Assembly: GCA_019694875.1 (NCBI GenBank)
Contig: JAIBBC010000002.1
Coordinates: 868,001 to 932,000 of the forward strand
Source of the DNA: Cyclobacteriaceae bacterium
Lineage (GTDB): Bacteria > Bacteroidota > Bacteroidia > Cytophagales > Cyclobacteriaceae
Length of the DNA: 64,000 nt
Direction of reading: 5' to 3'
A model generated the notes under the pieces. The model made no database searches, was not told where the DNA came from, and was given only the letters and a program-made list of their open reading frames with translations. Both the position numbers and the translations under genes were made by a program. Positions 16,064-24,589 of this stretch are shown one piece after another; positions within the stretch are counted from its first letter, which is position 1; each line of letters opens with the position of its first letter.

Positions 16064-17370
16064 GATTTAAGCGCAACCTGATAAACGTCCAGCACACGGG
16101 TGCGTGCATAGTCGTGGTCAACAATTGGTTTCGGATAGTCGGGTGATTCAAATTCCGGGACCCATTTTTTGATATACGTGAGATCCGGATCAAACTTTTT
16201 GGTTTGCAGGTAGGGGTTGAAAACCCGGAAGTATGGTGCGGCATCGCAACCCGATCCAGCCGCCCACTGCCATCCGCCATTATTTGCAGCAAGGTCGAAG
16301 TCGAGGAGCTTTTTGGCAAAGTATGCCTCGCCCCAGCGCCAGTCAATCAGCAGGTGTTTTGTCAGGAAGCTGGCCGTGATCATGCGCACCCGGTTATGCA
16401 TGAACCCGGTTTCATTCAGTTCGCGCATGCCTGCATCAACAATGGGATAACCGGTTTGTCCGGTGCACCAGGCTTCAAACTCTTTTTCATTATTCCGCCA
16501 TTTGATCTGATCGTACTGCGGCTTGAACGCATTTTCAACTTTCGGGAAATGCCACAAGATCATATGATAGAAGTCACGCCAGATGAGTTCGTTTAGCCAC
16601 GTCTCATTTTTACGGACGGCAACCTGCACAAGCTTGCGAATGCTCACCGTGCCGAAACGAAGGTGTACGCTGAGTTTTGTTGTTCCGGCAATAGCCGGGA
16701 AGTCGCGCGTTTCGTGGTAATGCTCAACGATCGACTGTTTGATACTGCGCTCAGGAAAATTCGCATTTGCCTGTTTAAACCCAATGTCGGCAAGCGAAGG
16801 AAAGGGAAGAGGTTTTATTTTTTTTAGTGCCCCAAAGTACTTTTCAACCGGGTAGCTCTTGTAGAAAAACGGTTCCAGCTTCGCTTTCCATTTTTTACTA
16901 TAAGGTGTGAATACCGTATACGGACTGCCATCATCTTTGACAACTTCGTCCTTTTCGAAAATTACCTGGTCTTTATACGTTTTTAACGCGCCACCTTTCG
17001 CACTCAGAATTTCTGAAATTTCCTGATCGCGTTTTCGGGCATACGGTTCGTAATCGCGGTTCGTATACACGGCTTTGGGCCGAATGCTGCCAAAAAACTC
17101 TTCCGGAGTGCCGTTGAAAACAAGAAGTGAACTGCCGTTCTCTTCGAGCTGGGATTTCAGATTTTGTAATGCATCGTGAATAAACTCTACACGCTTGTCG
17201 GCTTTGTCATCAAGTTTATCGAGAATGTTCGTATCGAATATGAAGACGGGCAATACGCTGTCATTTTCCTTAAGGGCACGATGCAGCGCGGCATTGTCAG
17301 ACAATCGCAAATCCCTGCGAAACCAGAATACAGTTGTATCCGAATCGATGAGCTTACCGAGATCTATCAT
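16060..17370 (-). CDS. phrB: Deoxyribodipyrimidine photolyase / cryptochrome family
   Basis: This 436-residue flavoprotein probably repairs UV-induced cyclobutane pyrimidine dimers using visible light. The N-terminal Rossmann antenna domain begins VFWFRRDLRLSDNAAL. The C-terminal FAD domain contains RFGTVSIR, LIWRDFYHMILW, TGYPIVDAGMREL, the HNRVRMI segment, WRWGEAYF and NNGGWQWAAGSGCDAAPYFRVFNP, which carries active-site Asn and Trp residues of class I photolyases. Length is typical. Position between idi and the SRPBCC gene with 4-nt overlaps puts repair and pigment synthesis in one transcript, presumably light-controlled by the CarH-like regulator. A signalling cryptochrome is the alternative but less likely. 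Confidence 0.93.
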   Translation of the reverse strand: MIDLGKLIDSDTTVFWFRRDLRLSDNAALHRALKENDSVLPVFIFDTNILDKLDDKADKRVEFIHDALQNLKSQLEENGSSLLVFNGTPEEFFGSIRPKAVYTNRDYEPYARKRDQEISEILSAKGGALKTYKDQVIFEKDEVVKDDGSPYTVFTPYSKKWKAKLEPFFYKSYPVEKYFGALKKIKPLPFPSLADIGFKQANANFPERSIKQSIVEHYHETRDFPAIAGTTKLSVHLRFGTVSIRKLVQVAVRKNETWLNELIWRDFYHMILWHFPKVENAFKPQYDQIKWRNNEKEFEAWCTGQTGYPIVDAGMRELNETGFMHNRVRMITASFLTKHLLIDWRWGEAYFAKKLLDFDLAANNGGWQWAAGSGCDAAPYFRVFNPYLQTKKFDPDLTYIKKWVPEFESPDYPKPIVDHDYARTRVLDVYQVALKS

Positions 17371-17888
17371 GCCGGTACAAACTCGAGAAATGCCGGGTGT
17401 TTAAGGATTTCCTTGAACCAGAACGTGTATTGGTGGGGGTGAAGCGTCACGTCTTTTTGTACGTCAGCCAGCGATACAAATTTCCACTCGGCAACTTCAT
17501 CGGAATCAATCACCGGTTCCTCATCGCATGTACCGGTAAACACATAATCCAACTCATGCTCGATCAGGTTGTTATCAAGCGGTGTGCGGTAGAGGAATTT
17601 GTATAGAAAATTAGTTTCGCACGTAAGGCCCATTTCTTCTTTCAATCTGCGACTGGCTGCGTCAATCACACGTTCGTTCGGCATCGGGTGACTGCAGCAT
17701 GTGTTTGTCCAGAGGCCTGCGCTGTGATATTTTCCAGCCGCACGCTTTTGCAAAAGCAGTTCTCCTGCTGAATTGAAAATCAGCACCGAGAACGCGCGAT
17801 GAAGCATTCCTTTTTGATGAGCTTCGAGCTTGTCGAGATACCCGATTTCATTATCATTTTCATCTACCAGCACTACCAGATCTCTCAT
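17367..17888 (-). CDS. idi: Isopentenyl-diphosphate delta-isomerase, type I
   Basis: This 173-residue Nudix-fold enzyme interconverts isopentenyl and dimethylallyl diphosphate, feeding isoprenoid synthesis. The catalytic Cys lies in TNTCCSHP (about residues 61-68), the Nudix-like helix reads RRLKEEMGL (80-88), and the catalytic Glu region is HELDYVF. Metal-binding His and Glu residues appear intact. It overlaps crtB upstream and the photolyase gene downstream by 4 nt each. A dedicated copy in the operon raises precursor supply for carotenoids; crtE (geranylgeranyl diphosphate synthase) is not in the window. Confidence 0.94.
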   Translation of the reverse strand: MRDLVVLVDENDNEIGYLDKLEAHQKGMLHRAFSVLIFNSAGELLLQKRAAGKYHSAGLWTNTCCSHPMPNERVIDAASRRLKEEMGLTCETNFLYKFLYRTPLDNNLIEHELDYVFTGTCDEEPVIDSDEVAEWKFVSLADVQKDVTLHPHQYTFWFKEILKHPAFLEFVPA

Positions 17889-18730
17889 AACATGTTCAAC
17901 TGATGTTTGAAATAGGAATAGGCAAGCAGCCGCGCCTTGTCGTGGTTGGCAATTCTAACCCGGCTCTGGAGCACATCCTGAGAGGGAGTGTTCTTTATCT
18001 TTTTGAATAATGCGAGGTAATAAACATAGGCTACATACACCCCAAAACGTGATGAGCGCGGCAGTTTTACGATCCCTTCATATCCATGATGAAAATCTTT
18101 CGCAATGCTCTCTTCAATTTCACGTTTTGTTTCATCATTGAAATTATTCAAGTCGACATCCGGGAAATAGGTACGGCCCATGCCCACATAGTCGGCTCCC
18201 AGGTCGCGCAGGAAGTTGATTTTCTGAAATGCTGAACCCAGGCTCATGGCATTGGGCTTCAGTGCATTGTACATGTCATCGTGCCCGTTGCAGAAAACGC
18301 GCAGGCACATCAGGCCGACAACTTCCGCTGACCCGAGAATGTATTCTTTCAACCCTTCGGATGAATAGTTTTTCTGGTTGAGATCCATCTCCATGCTCTT
18401 CAGGAAAGAGGCAATCAGGTCGCGCCCGATCCTGAAATGATTAACGGTTATTTGAAAACTGTTCAGGATTGGATTGGTACTAATCTTGTCATCGATGGCC
18501 CGATAGGTATCTTCTTTAAACCTGCTGAGAAGTTCAACCTTGTTGTACTCGTGAAAGGTATCAACAATTTCATCCGCAAAGCGGACAAATCCATAAATCG
18601 AATAGACAGGATCGCGCAATTCTTTGCCAAGACACCGGATGCCGAGTGAAAAGGATGTGCTGTAGGCTTTCGTTGTAAGCCGGCTGCATTTGATGGAAAC
18701 CTGATCGTACAGTTCTTTCATCTCTTTCAA
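17885..18730 (-). CDS. crtB: Phytoene synthase
   Basis: This 281-residue squalene/phytoene synthase-family enzyme condenses two geranylgeranyl diphosphates to phytoene. Both Asp-rich motifs are present: DEIVD (53-57) and DLGAD (176-180), which bind the Mg-diphosphates. The SLG and YSIYGFVRFADEIVD region is typical for bacterial CrtB. It follows crtI after a single base and overlaps idi by 4 nt. Adjacency to crtI, and no other squalene-type gene, favours phytoene over squalene. Confidence 0.94.
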   Translation of the reverse strand: MKEMKELYDQVSIKCSRLTTKAYSTSFSLGIRCLGKELRDPVYSIYGFVRFADEIVDTFHEYNKVELLSRFKEDTYRAIDDKISTNPILNSFQITVNHFRIGRDLIASFLKSMEMDLNQKNYSSEGLKEYILGSAEVVGLMCLRVFCNGHDDMYNALKPNAMSLGSAFQKINFLRDLGADYVGMGRTYFPDVDLNNFNDETKREIEESIAKDFHHGYEGIVKLPRSSRFGVYVAYVYYLALFKKIKNTPSQDVLQSRVRIANHDKARLLAYSYFKHQLNML

Positions 18731-18731
18731 T

Positions 18732-20225
18732 TTACGCGAATTCCCGCTTTCTGGATTTCTTGTGCTCGTTAATTATATGCTGTGCTACCACCTGTCCGGA
18801 AATCAGCGAAGGCGGAACCCCGGGACCTGGAACGGTCAGCTGACCTGTATAAAACAGGTTCTTCACTTTTTTGTTTACAATGGATGGTTTCAGATTGGCA
18901 GTTTGCATGAGTGTATTCGCCAGTCCGTATGCATTTCCTTTAAACGCGTTGTAGTCCTGAATAAAATTGCTGGGACCATAGCTGCGGAAGTACACAATGT
19001 GTTCTCTTATTGACTCGCCCGTGAGGGCTTCTATTCTGTCGATGGTGTGTTGAAAAAATCGTTTCTGAACTCCTTCGGTGTCAATCAATCCCGGAGCGGA
19101 GGGCATCAGGATGAACAGGTTTTCATGCCCCTCAGGCGCAACCGTACTATCTGTTTTTGACGGGCACGATACATAGAACAATGGTTTCTCAGGCCATGCC
19201 GGATTGTCATAAATCTGGTCTGCATGTTTGTTGAAATCCGCATCGAAGAAAAGATTATGATGCTGAAGCTTGTTGAGTTTTTTATTTAATCCCACGTAAT
19301 AAATGAGCGATGAGGGCGCAAGTTTGCGATCATCCCAATATTCCTCATCGTATTTCCGGTGTTCAGCCGGTAAAAGCTTTTGTTCCACATGATGGTAGTC
19401 GGCACCGGCTACGATATAGGTGTAGTTCTCCTGCTTGCCATTTACGATCAATCCTTCCACCATTTTGTCGTGCACCACAATTTGTTCAACGGTTGCATTG
19501 AATCTGAATTTCACGCCCAGCGATTCGGCCAGCGACACCATTCCTTCAATGATTTTGTACATGCCACCTTGCGGATACCACGTGCCCAGGCTCATGTCGG
19601 CATAATTCATCAGGCTGTAAAGTGCAGGAGTGTTCTTTGGCGCAGCTCCGAGAAACAAGACTGGAAATTCAAGCAGTTGAATGAGTCGCTGATCGTTGAA
19701 ATATTTTCGCACATAAGCCGACATCGATTGGAATACGTGGAGCTTCAGCATGCCCTTTAACAAACCGGCATCCATCAGTTCAGTTATGGATAGCCCCGGT
19801 TTGTAAACCAGTTTTTGCATGCCCACTTCATATTTGTACTGCCCTTCCTCCAGAAATCGCAACAGGTTAACGCTGCTGCCCGGTTCGATACGCTCAAAGA
19901 ACTCACACAATGCGGGCACACCTGCCGGAATATCCCACACATCGTCCTTCGAATAAAAAACGCGGTAGGAAGGATCCAGTCGAACCAATGAATAGTAGTC
20001 GGAAGTTTTTTTATTGAATGCGTTGAAGAATGATTCAAATACATCGGGCATCCAGTACCAGCTCGGACCCATGTCGAACATGAAACCCTGTGTTTCGAAC
20101 TTGCGGGCACGACCGCCTGGTGAGCTGTTTTTTTCAAGAACCGTTACATCGAATCCTTCGCGCGCCAGCGTGCAGGCCGCTGCGAGCCCTGAGAATCCCG
20201 ATCCGATAACAGCTGCTTTCGTCAT
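18732..20225 (-). CDS. crtI: Phytoene desaturase
   Basis: This 497-residue FAD oxidoreductase is expected to desaturate phytoene to lycopene. The N-terminal dinucleotide-binding fingerprint VIGSGFSGLAAA (about 6-17) is followed by the VLEKNSSPGGRA motif. The C-terminal carotene desaturase signature FYTGQLTVPGPGVPPSLISG is intact. Length fits the four-step CrtI group. The gene starts 15 bases after the sigma-factor gene and ends one base before crtB, so sigma factor and biosynthesis genes probably share a transcript. Confidence 0.94.
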   Translation of the reverse strand: MTKAAVIGSGFSGLAAACTLAREGFDVTVLEKNSSPGGRARKFETQGFMFDMGPSWYWMPDVFESFFNAFNKKTSDYYSLVRLDPSYRVFYSKDDVWDIPAGVPALCEFFERIEPGSSVNLLRFLEEGQYKYEVGMQKLVYKPGLSITELMDAGLLKGMLKLHVFQSMSAYVRKYFNDQRLIQLLEFPVLFLGAAPKNTPALYSLMNYADMSLGTWYPQGGMYKIIEGMVSLAESLGVKFRFNATVEQIVVHDKMVEGLIVNGKQENYTYIVAGADYHHVEQKLLPAEHRKYDEEYWDDRKLAPSSLIYYVGLNKKLNKLQHHNLFFDADFNKHADQIYDNPAWPEKPLFYVSCPSKTDSTVAPEGHENLFILMPSAPGLIDTEGVQKRFFQHTIDRIEALTGESIREHIVYFRSYGPSNFIQDYNAFKGNAYGLANTLMQTANLKPSIVNKKVKNLFYTGQLTVPGPGVPPSLISGQVVAQHIINEHKKSRKREFA

Positions 20226-20240
20226 TCGCTTTTAAGATAC

Positions 20241-20741
20241 TTAATATCCGGTCAACCTTTTTTGAATTTCTTTCCGTGCATGAAAAATTCTGTTTTTCAC
20301 TGTTCCGATCGGCAGATCGAGATCTTTGGCGATCTCATGGTATTTGTAACCATTTGTATGAAGCAGAAAAGGTTCCCGCAAATCATCTTCAATCGCGTTG
20401 ATGTGGCGGAGAATGTCGTGATATTCAAACGTACTTTCGGGCTTGTTGAACGTATACTGGTCTTCCACATTCAGGAAGTATAATTCCTTCGTATCATCTG
20501 TTGATGTTCTCGCGCGTTTTTGTCTGCGATACATGTTGATGAATGTATTCCGCATGATGGTAAACAACCAGCCCTTCAGGTTTGTGTTTTCGCGAAACGT
20601 ATCGCGGCACGCGAATGCTTTCAGCAGGGTCTCCTGAACCAGATCATTCGACTCTTCGCGATTACTGGTAAATCTGCGCGTAAATGCCCGAAGCGTGGGG
20701 GTAAGACCGGAAAGCTGGTGGGTAAATTCGATCGCTGTCAT
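20241..20741 (-). CDS. ECF-type RNA polymerase sigma factor, first gene of the crt operon
   Basis: This 166-residue sigma-70-family factor contains only regions 2 and 4. Region 2 includes DLVQETLLKAF and GWLFTIMRNTFINMYRRQKR (core and -10 binding). Region 4 ends in LDLPIGTVKNRIFHARKEIQKRL, a helix-turn-helix for -35 recognition. No anti-sigma gene is adjacent. With a CarH-like repressor gene 106 bases upstream and crt genes directly downstream, the arrangement parallels the LitR/LitS light-control pairs of Streptomyces. I infer that light-released CarH frees this promoter and the factor then amplifies transcription. The sigma-factor family is certain; the light role is inference. Confidence 0.9.
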   Translation of the reverse strand: MTAIEFTHQLSGLTPTLRAFTRRFTSNREESNDLVQETLLKAFACRDTFRENTNLKGWLFTIMRNTFINMYRRQKRARTSTDDTKELYFLNVEDQYTFNKPESTFEYHDILRHINAIEDDLREPFLLHTNGYKYHEIAKDLDLPIGTVKNRIFHARKEIQKRLTGY

Positions 20742-20747
20742 ACGGTT

Positions 20748-20764
20748 AATTTGTTTAACAAATT
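20748..20764. promoter_or_regulatory. Palindrome before the sigma-factor gene, candidate CarH operator
   Basis: AATTTGTT-T-AACAAATT is a perfect 8-bp-arm palindrome only 7 bases upstream of the sigma-factor ATG. A further TTAAACAA half-site at 20775-20782 forms an inverted pair with TTGTTTAA at 20751-20758. On the minus strand a TAAATTTG block (20759-20766), matching the Bacteroidota -7 form, lies within it. A MerR-type repressor bound here would block initiation. No such palindrome is visible in front of the structural genes. Confidence 0.45.
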
Positions 20765-20847
20765 TATTAAAAGATTAAACAAAATAAAGGCCAAAGTGGG
20801 TTTTTGCTCAATTTTCGATGAATTGCCATAAACGGGTGGTGGATGGA

Positions 20848-21723
20848 TTAAAGCTTGGAAATCAGCTCTTTGAACGCCATTGCATTACGGAACGCCTGAA
20901 CATTCGATGGAAATTTCCCTGTCATTTCGGCTGTTTGCAAGCCTGTCACAAGTATTTTCTGGTTGGGGAATTGCTCCGACAAAAGCGACAAATAGGCAGC
21001 AATCCCTTTGGGCATTGTTGTGGTAATTGACGTGACCAGCGTTTGCGGCTCGTGGGTATCTACAACACTTACCAAATCGTTATGAGGAACGCTTTGCCCC
21101 AGATAGTATACTTTGAAACCTGCTTGCTTGGCGAGGTAGTAATTAAATAGCAGTCCCATTTCGTGCATTTCGCGTTCCGGCAGAAAAAGGAGAATTTTTT
21201 TAGCGCTGTTGAGTGCGTGCGGCAGTGCGTCAATAGCAGCAATGATTTTTTGACGGATGAGATTCGAAATGAAATGTTCCTGTGCAGGATTGATATTTTC
21301 GGTTTGCCAGAGTATCCCAATCTTTTCCAGGAATGGGTAGATGGCCTCGGTTATCGTTCGTTCAAATCCGAATTTTTTCACGAGTGAACCGATGATGCCG
21401 TCAAATTGCTCTTCATTAAGATCAACCATCGCCACCACAAGTTGTTCGATGTAGGCCGAAGCAGTGGTTTGGGATGCCGTAACATCAAGCACATTGCGGT
21501 TGATTTCGTCTGGCGACATGCCTGCGATGCGCGAGATTTTTACACCGTGGTTGTTCAGCAGTGAAACGTTAATGATTTTTTTCAGATCGTCATCCGAATA
21601 GAACCGGATATTGGTGGATGTCCGGGCCGGATGGATGAGATTATGCCGTTTCTCCCAAATGCGGATTGTGTGGGCTTTGATGCCCGAAAGCTTTTCCAAT
21701 TCCTTGATGGAGTACGTGCCCAC
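20848..21723 (-). CDS. MerR-family B12-binding regulator (CarH/LitR-like photoreceptor)
   Basis: This 291-residue repressor candidate has a MerR winged helix at residues 1-75 (TYSIKELEKLSGIKAHTIRIWEKRH). A four-helix cap follows, with W139-x9-E149-H150, and a cobalamin-binding Rossmann domain contains E185-x-H187-xx-G190. In CarH the W-x9-EH element covers the light-sensitive upper face of adenosylcobalamin and its His takes over as ligand after photolysis, while the His of ExHxxG is the lower ligand. All of these are present, so this should be a true light sensor rather than a B12-independent relative. It sits 106 bases upstream of the sigma-factor gene that leads the carotenoid operon. Confidence 0.9.
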   Translation of the reverse strand: MGTYSIKELEKLSGIKAHTIRIWEKRHNLIHPARTSTNIRFYSDDDLKKIINVSLLNNHGVKISRIAGMSPDEINRNVLDVTASQTTASAYIEQLVVAMVDLNEEQFDGIIGSLVKKFGFERTITEAIYPFLEKIGILWQTENINPAQEHFISNLIRQKIIAAIDALPHALNSAKKILLFLPEREMHEMGLLFNYYLAKQAGFKVYYLGQSVPHNDLVSVVDTHEPQTLVTSITTTMPKGIAAYLSLLSEQFPNQKILVTGLQTAEMTGKFPSNVQAFRNAMAFKELISKL

Positions 21724-21814
21724 GGTTTAGTTTTTCAGGAAAACACACAACTATCGGAATTGTTCAAAAAATTTACAAACTGACCGGATATTTTTCACGA
21801 CCGCGATTAAACAC

Positions 21815-21822
21815 TATTTTTG
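21815..21822 (+). promoter_or_regulatory. Candidate -7 element for the small membrane protein gene
   Basis: TATTTTTG fits the Bacteroidota -7 consensus TAnnTTTG and lies about 20 bases before the ATG at 21843. The T-rich block at 21791-21795 is at the right distance for a weak -33 element. It is a motif match only. Confidence 0.35.
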
Positions 21823-21842
21823 AGTTTGGTGAACCTGAGCGC

Positions 21843-22154
21843 ATGACAAACGACAATCTAAAACACTGGTTTAGAGATTATGGCGCATACTGGATTGCCT
21901 ATTTGCTAACGATTGTGTTGCAGGCTGTAATCACCGAATCGCAGTTGCCTGAACCCACCGTTACCTGGTTTTTCATTTTCCTGGGAGGGTTCTTTGTGAT
22001 CAATATCTTGGTGGCCTTCCTTATTCTGTTGCTAACCTGGCCCGCGCGAAGAAATCTGGCGTTTTCACGATACATTAAGATTCTCATTGCATTCTCGGCT
22101 GTATACGTATTGAGCCAGTTGATCGCGGCTGCAGTCGTTTATTTCCAGGGTTAA
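21843..22154 (+). CDS. Small three-helix membrane protein
   Basis: This 103-residue protein has three hydrophobic segments (about residues 14-31, 40-66 and 76-100) and a positively charged loop (WPARRNLAFSRYIK) between the second and third, implying a cytoplasmic loop there. I do not recognise a family. It lies 88 bases upstream of cydA on the same strand, so it may be cotranscribed with the oxidase, but it is too long for the usual CydX-type subunit and has no heme-ligand pattern. It diverges from the CarH-like gene. Existence is likely; function unknown. Confidence 0.6.
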   Translation: MTNDNLKHWFRDYGAYWIAYLLTIVLQAVITESQLPEPTVTWFFIFLGGFFVINILVAFLILLLTWPARRNLAFSRYIKILIAFSAVYVLSQLIAAAVVYFQG

Positions 22155-22242
22155 ATAACCGTTATCTTCTTCATTTATCCGGGCAATTTCCGCGTAGGCA
22201 AACAGCCAGCCTGTATATTTGTCGGCACCTCTTGCCGTATTT

Positions 22243-23574
22243 ATGAATGACTTTCTTGCTGCGCGTTCGCAGATGGCATTATCGCTCGGGTTTCACATCA
22301 TCTATGCCTGCATCGGTATGGTGATGCCATTCTTCATGGCGATTGCACACTACAAATGGCTTAGAACGAATAACATTGTTTACCGAAACATTACAAAGGC
22401 GTGGAGCAAGGGTGTGGCAATCTTCTTCGCGACCGGGGCCGTGTCGGGAACGGTGCTTTCATTTGAGCTCGGCTTGCTGTGGCCCGGCTTTATGAAACAT
22501 GCGGGTCCGATTTTCGGGATGCCATTTTCACTGGAAGGGACTGCATTCTTCATCGAAGCAATTGCGCTTGGTTTTTTTCTTTACGGATGGGATAAGCTTA
22601 ACAAATGGTTTCATTGGTTTACGGGTATCGTGGTGGGAGTTAGCGGATTGGCTTCGGGAATCCTGGTGGTGTCGGCCAATGCATGGATGAACAGTCCGGC
22701 AGGCTTTGAATATGTTAATGGTGAATACATCAATATCGACCCGATTAGCGCCATGTTCAACGGGGCTTGGTTTTCGCAGGCACTGCACATGACGCTGGCT
22801 GCTTTTGCGGCTACCGGGTTTGCTGTAGCAGGCGTACATGCGCTGATGATCTTGCGAAAGAAGAACGAAGTTTTCCATGCAAAGGCTTTCCGGATCGCGA
22901 TTGTATTCGGTGCGATTGCTGCACTGCTTCAGCCGGTCAGTGGTGACATTTCCGCCAAGGATGTTACGAAGCGGCAACCCGCCAAGCTTGCTGCGATGGA
23001 AGCGCTATTTAAAACTGAAACAGCCGCACCCTTGATCATCGGTGGTATTCCGGATGAAGAAACCCAAACGGTAAAATATAAAATCGAATTGCCAGGCATG
23101 TTGAGTTTTCTCGCGCATGGCGATTTTACACATGAAGTGACCGGTCTCGATAAAATCCCGAAAGAAAATCATCCGCCTGTTATGGTAACCCATTTCGCAT
23201 TCCAGATCATGGTGGGTATTGGATCATTTTTGGTATTGCTTGCACTGATTTATTTTATCTCGCTTAAAAAGAAAAGCTGGTATAATCGCAAATGGTTCCT
23301 GCGTCTTTTTGTGGTTGCCATTCCGCTTGGCTTTATTGCAGTCGAGGCAGGGTGGGTGGTAACGGAAGTTGGGCGCCAGCCGTGGATCATCTACAACGTG
23401 TTGCGTACGGCCGATGCCGTCACGCCAATGCCGGGTATTGTGTATTCGTTTTACATGTTCACAGTCATTTATCTGTCGCTTACCGCTGTGGTGATCTACC
23501 TGCTCAGGCGCCAGATTCAGATGGTACCGGTTCTGTACGATAAAAAAGATTCAACTCAACCCGCAGTTAACTGA
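22243..23574 (+). CDS. cydA: Cytochrome bd ubiquinol oxidase subunit I
   Basis: This 443-residue membrane subunit of the terminal oxidase reduces oxygen to water with electrons from quinol. The ATG giving MNDFLAARSQMALSLGFHIIYACIG is chosen; an upstream TTG extension is not family-like. The heme ligand His lies in LGFHIIYA, a second in QALHMTLAAF, and the GRQPWIIYNVLRTADAVTP block near the C-terminus is diagnostic. The quinol loop is of the short type (KRQPAKLAAMEALFKTE and the following ~60 residues), without the long C-terminal extension of the E. coli enzyme. Its stop overlaps the cydB start by one base. High oxygen affinity and a role under low oxygen or nitrosative stress are family properties. 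Confidence 0.95.
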   Translation: MNDFLAARSQMALSLGFHIIYACIGMVMPFFMAIAHYKWLRTNNIVYRNITKAWSKGVAIFFATGAVSGTVLSFELGLLWPGFMKHAGPIFGMPFSLEGTAFFIEAIALGFFLYGWDKLNKWFHWFTGIVVGVSGLASGILVVSANAWMNSPAGFEYVNGEYINIDPISAMFNGAWFSQALHMTLAAFAATGFAVAGVHALMILRKKNEVFHAKAFRIAIVFGAIAALLQPVSGDISAKDVTKRQPAKLAAMEALFKTETAAPLIIGGIPDEETQTVKYKIELPGMLSFLAHGDFTHEVTGLDKIPKENHPPVMVTHFAFQIMVGIGSFLVLLALIYFISLKKKSWYNRKWFLRLFVVAIPLGFIAVEAGWVVTEVGRQPWIIYNVLRTADAVTPMPGIVYSFYMFTVIYLSLTAVVIYLLRRQIQMVPVLYDKKDSTQPAVN

Positions 23575-24587
23575 TGGAATACGTTGTAATCGCCTACCTC
23601 TTTCTTTCCATTCTGCTGTATGTAGTACTGGGCGGGGCCGACTTTGGCGCGGGTATTATCGAACTCTTCACCTCCGAAAAAAATAAGGATCGCACACGTG
23701 AAACTTTGTATCGCGCCATAGGGCCAATCTGGGAAGCGAATCACATGTGGTTGATTATCACAATTGTGATATTGTTCGTTGCCTATCCGTTGATCTATGC
23801 GGAAATGTCAGTCTACCTGCACATCCCGTTGATTATCATGCTGATCGGGATCATTGCACGCGGTACGGCCTTTGTGTTCCGTAATTATGATGCGGTGAAA
23901 GACGACATGCAGCACATTTACAACCGGATCTATTTTACATCAAGTTTCATCACACCGTTGTTCCTCGGCATTGTTGCCGGAAGCGTTGTATCCGGACACA
24001 TTGACCATGCCGCTGCCACATTTGTTGATGTTTACATTTTCAGCTGGCTGAACTGGTTTTCGGTTGGCGTTGGCTTTTTTGTGGTTGCATTGTGCGGCTT
24101 CCTGGCATCGGTGTACCTGATAGGTGAAACCGATAATCCTGACGATCGCAAACGATTCATTAACAAAGCGCGCCATATGAACATTGCTGCGGTGCTCAGC
24201 GGCATGTATGTATTCATTACTGCATGGATTGATGATATACCGTTGGCCAACTGGATTTTTGGTACAACGATCGGATTAATTGCGGTCATTGCAGCCGGGA
24301 TATCGCTTGTTATTCTTTGGATACTGATCTATTCCGGTAACGCGATTATAATCCGGTTACTGGCCGGCTTCCAGGTAACGATGATCTTGCTGGCACTGGG
24401 CTATGCACACTTCCCGGATTTTATTGTCGTGAAAAACGGAACAAACTTAACGCTGATGGATCATCGCGCCACGCTGCAAACGATTAACGCGCTGGGCTGG
24501 GCATTGCTGACCGGTACGGTATTCATTATTCCGGCATTGTTTTACCTGTACTATAAATTCAAGCACAAGGAATATCCTCACGATTGA
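23574..24587 (+). CDS. cydB: Cytochrome bd ubiquinol oxidase subunit II
   Basis: This 337-residue partner of CydA has about eight or nine membrane helices. Typical features are the N-terminal LGGADFGAGIIELFT, the GPIWEANHMWLIITIVILFVAYPLIYA segment, and a C-terminal helix ending in YYKFKHKEYPHD. The ATG lies within the TGATG junction with cydA, implying coupled translation and fixed stoichiometry. It ends two bases before the convergent PqiA-like gene, with no room for a separate small CydX gene downstream. No cydCD assembly genes are visible in this window. Confidence 0.95.
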   Translation: MEYVVIAYLFLSILLYVVLGGADFGAGIIELFTSEKNKDRTRETLYRAIGPIWEANHMWLIITIVILFVAYPLIYAEMSVYLHIPLIIMLIGIIARGTAFVFRNYDAVKDDMQHIYNRIYFTSSFITPLFLGIVAGSVVSGHIDHAAATFVDVYIFSWLNWFSVGVGFFVVALCGFLASVYLIGETDNPDDRKRFINKARHMNIAAVLSGMYVFITAWIDDIPLANWIFGTTIGLIAVIAAGISLVILWILIYSGNAIIIRLLAGFQVTMILLALGYAHFPDFIVVKNGTNLTLMDHRATLQTINALGWALLTGTVFIIPALFYLYYKFKHKEYPHD

Positions 24588-24589
24588 AT

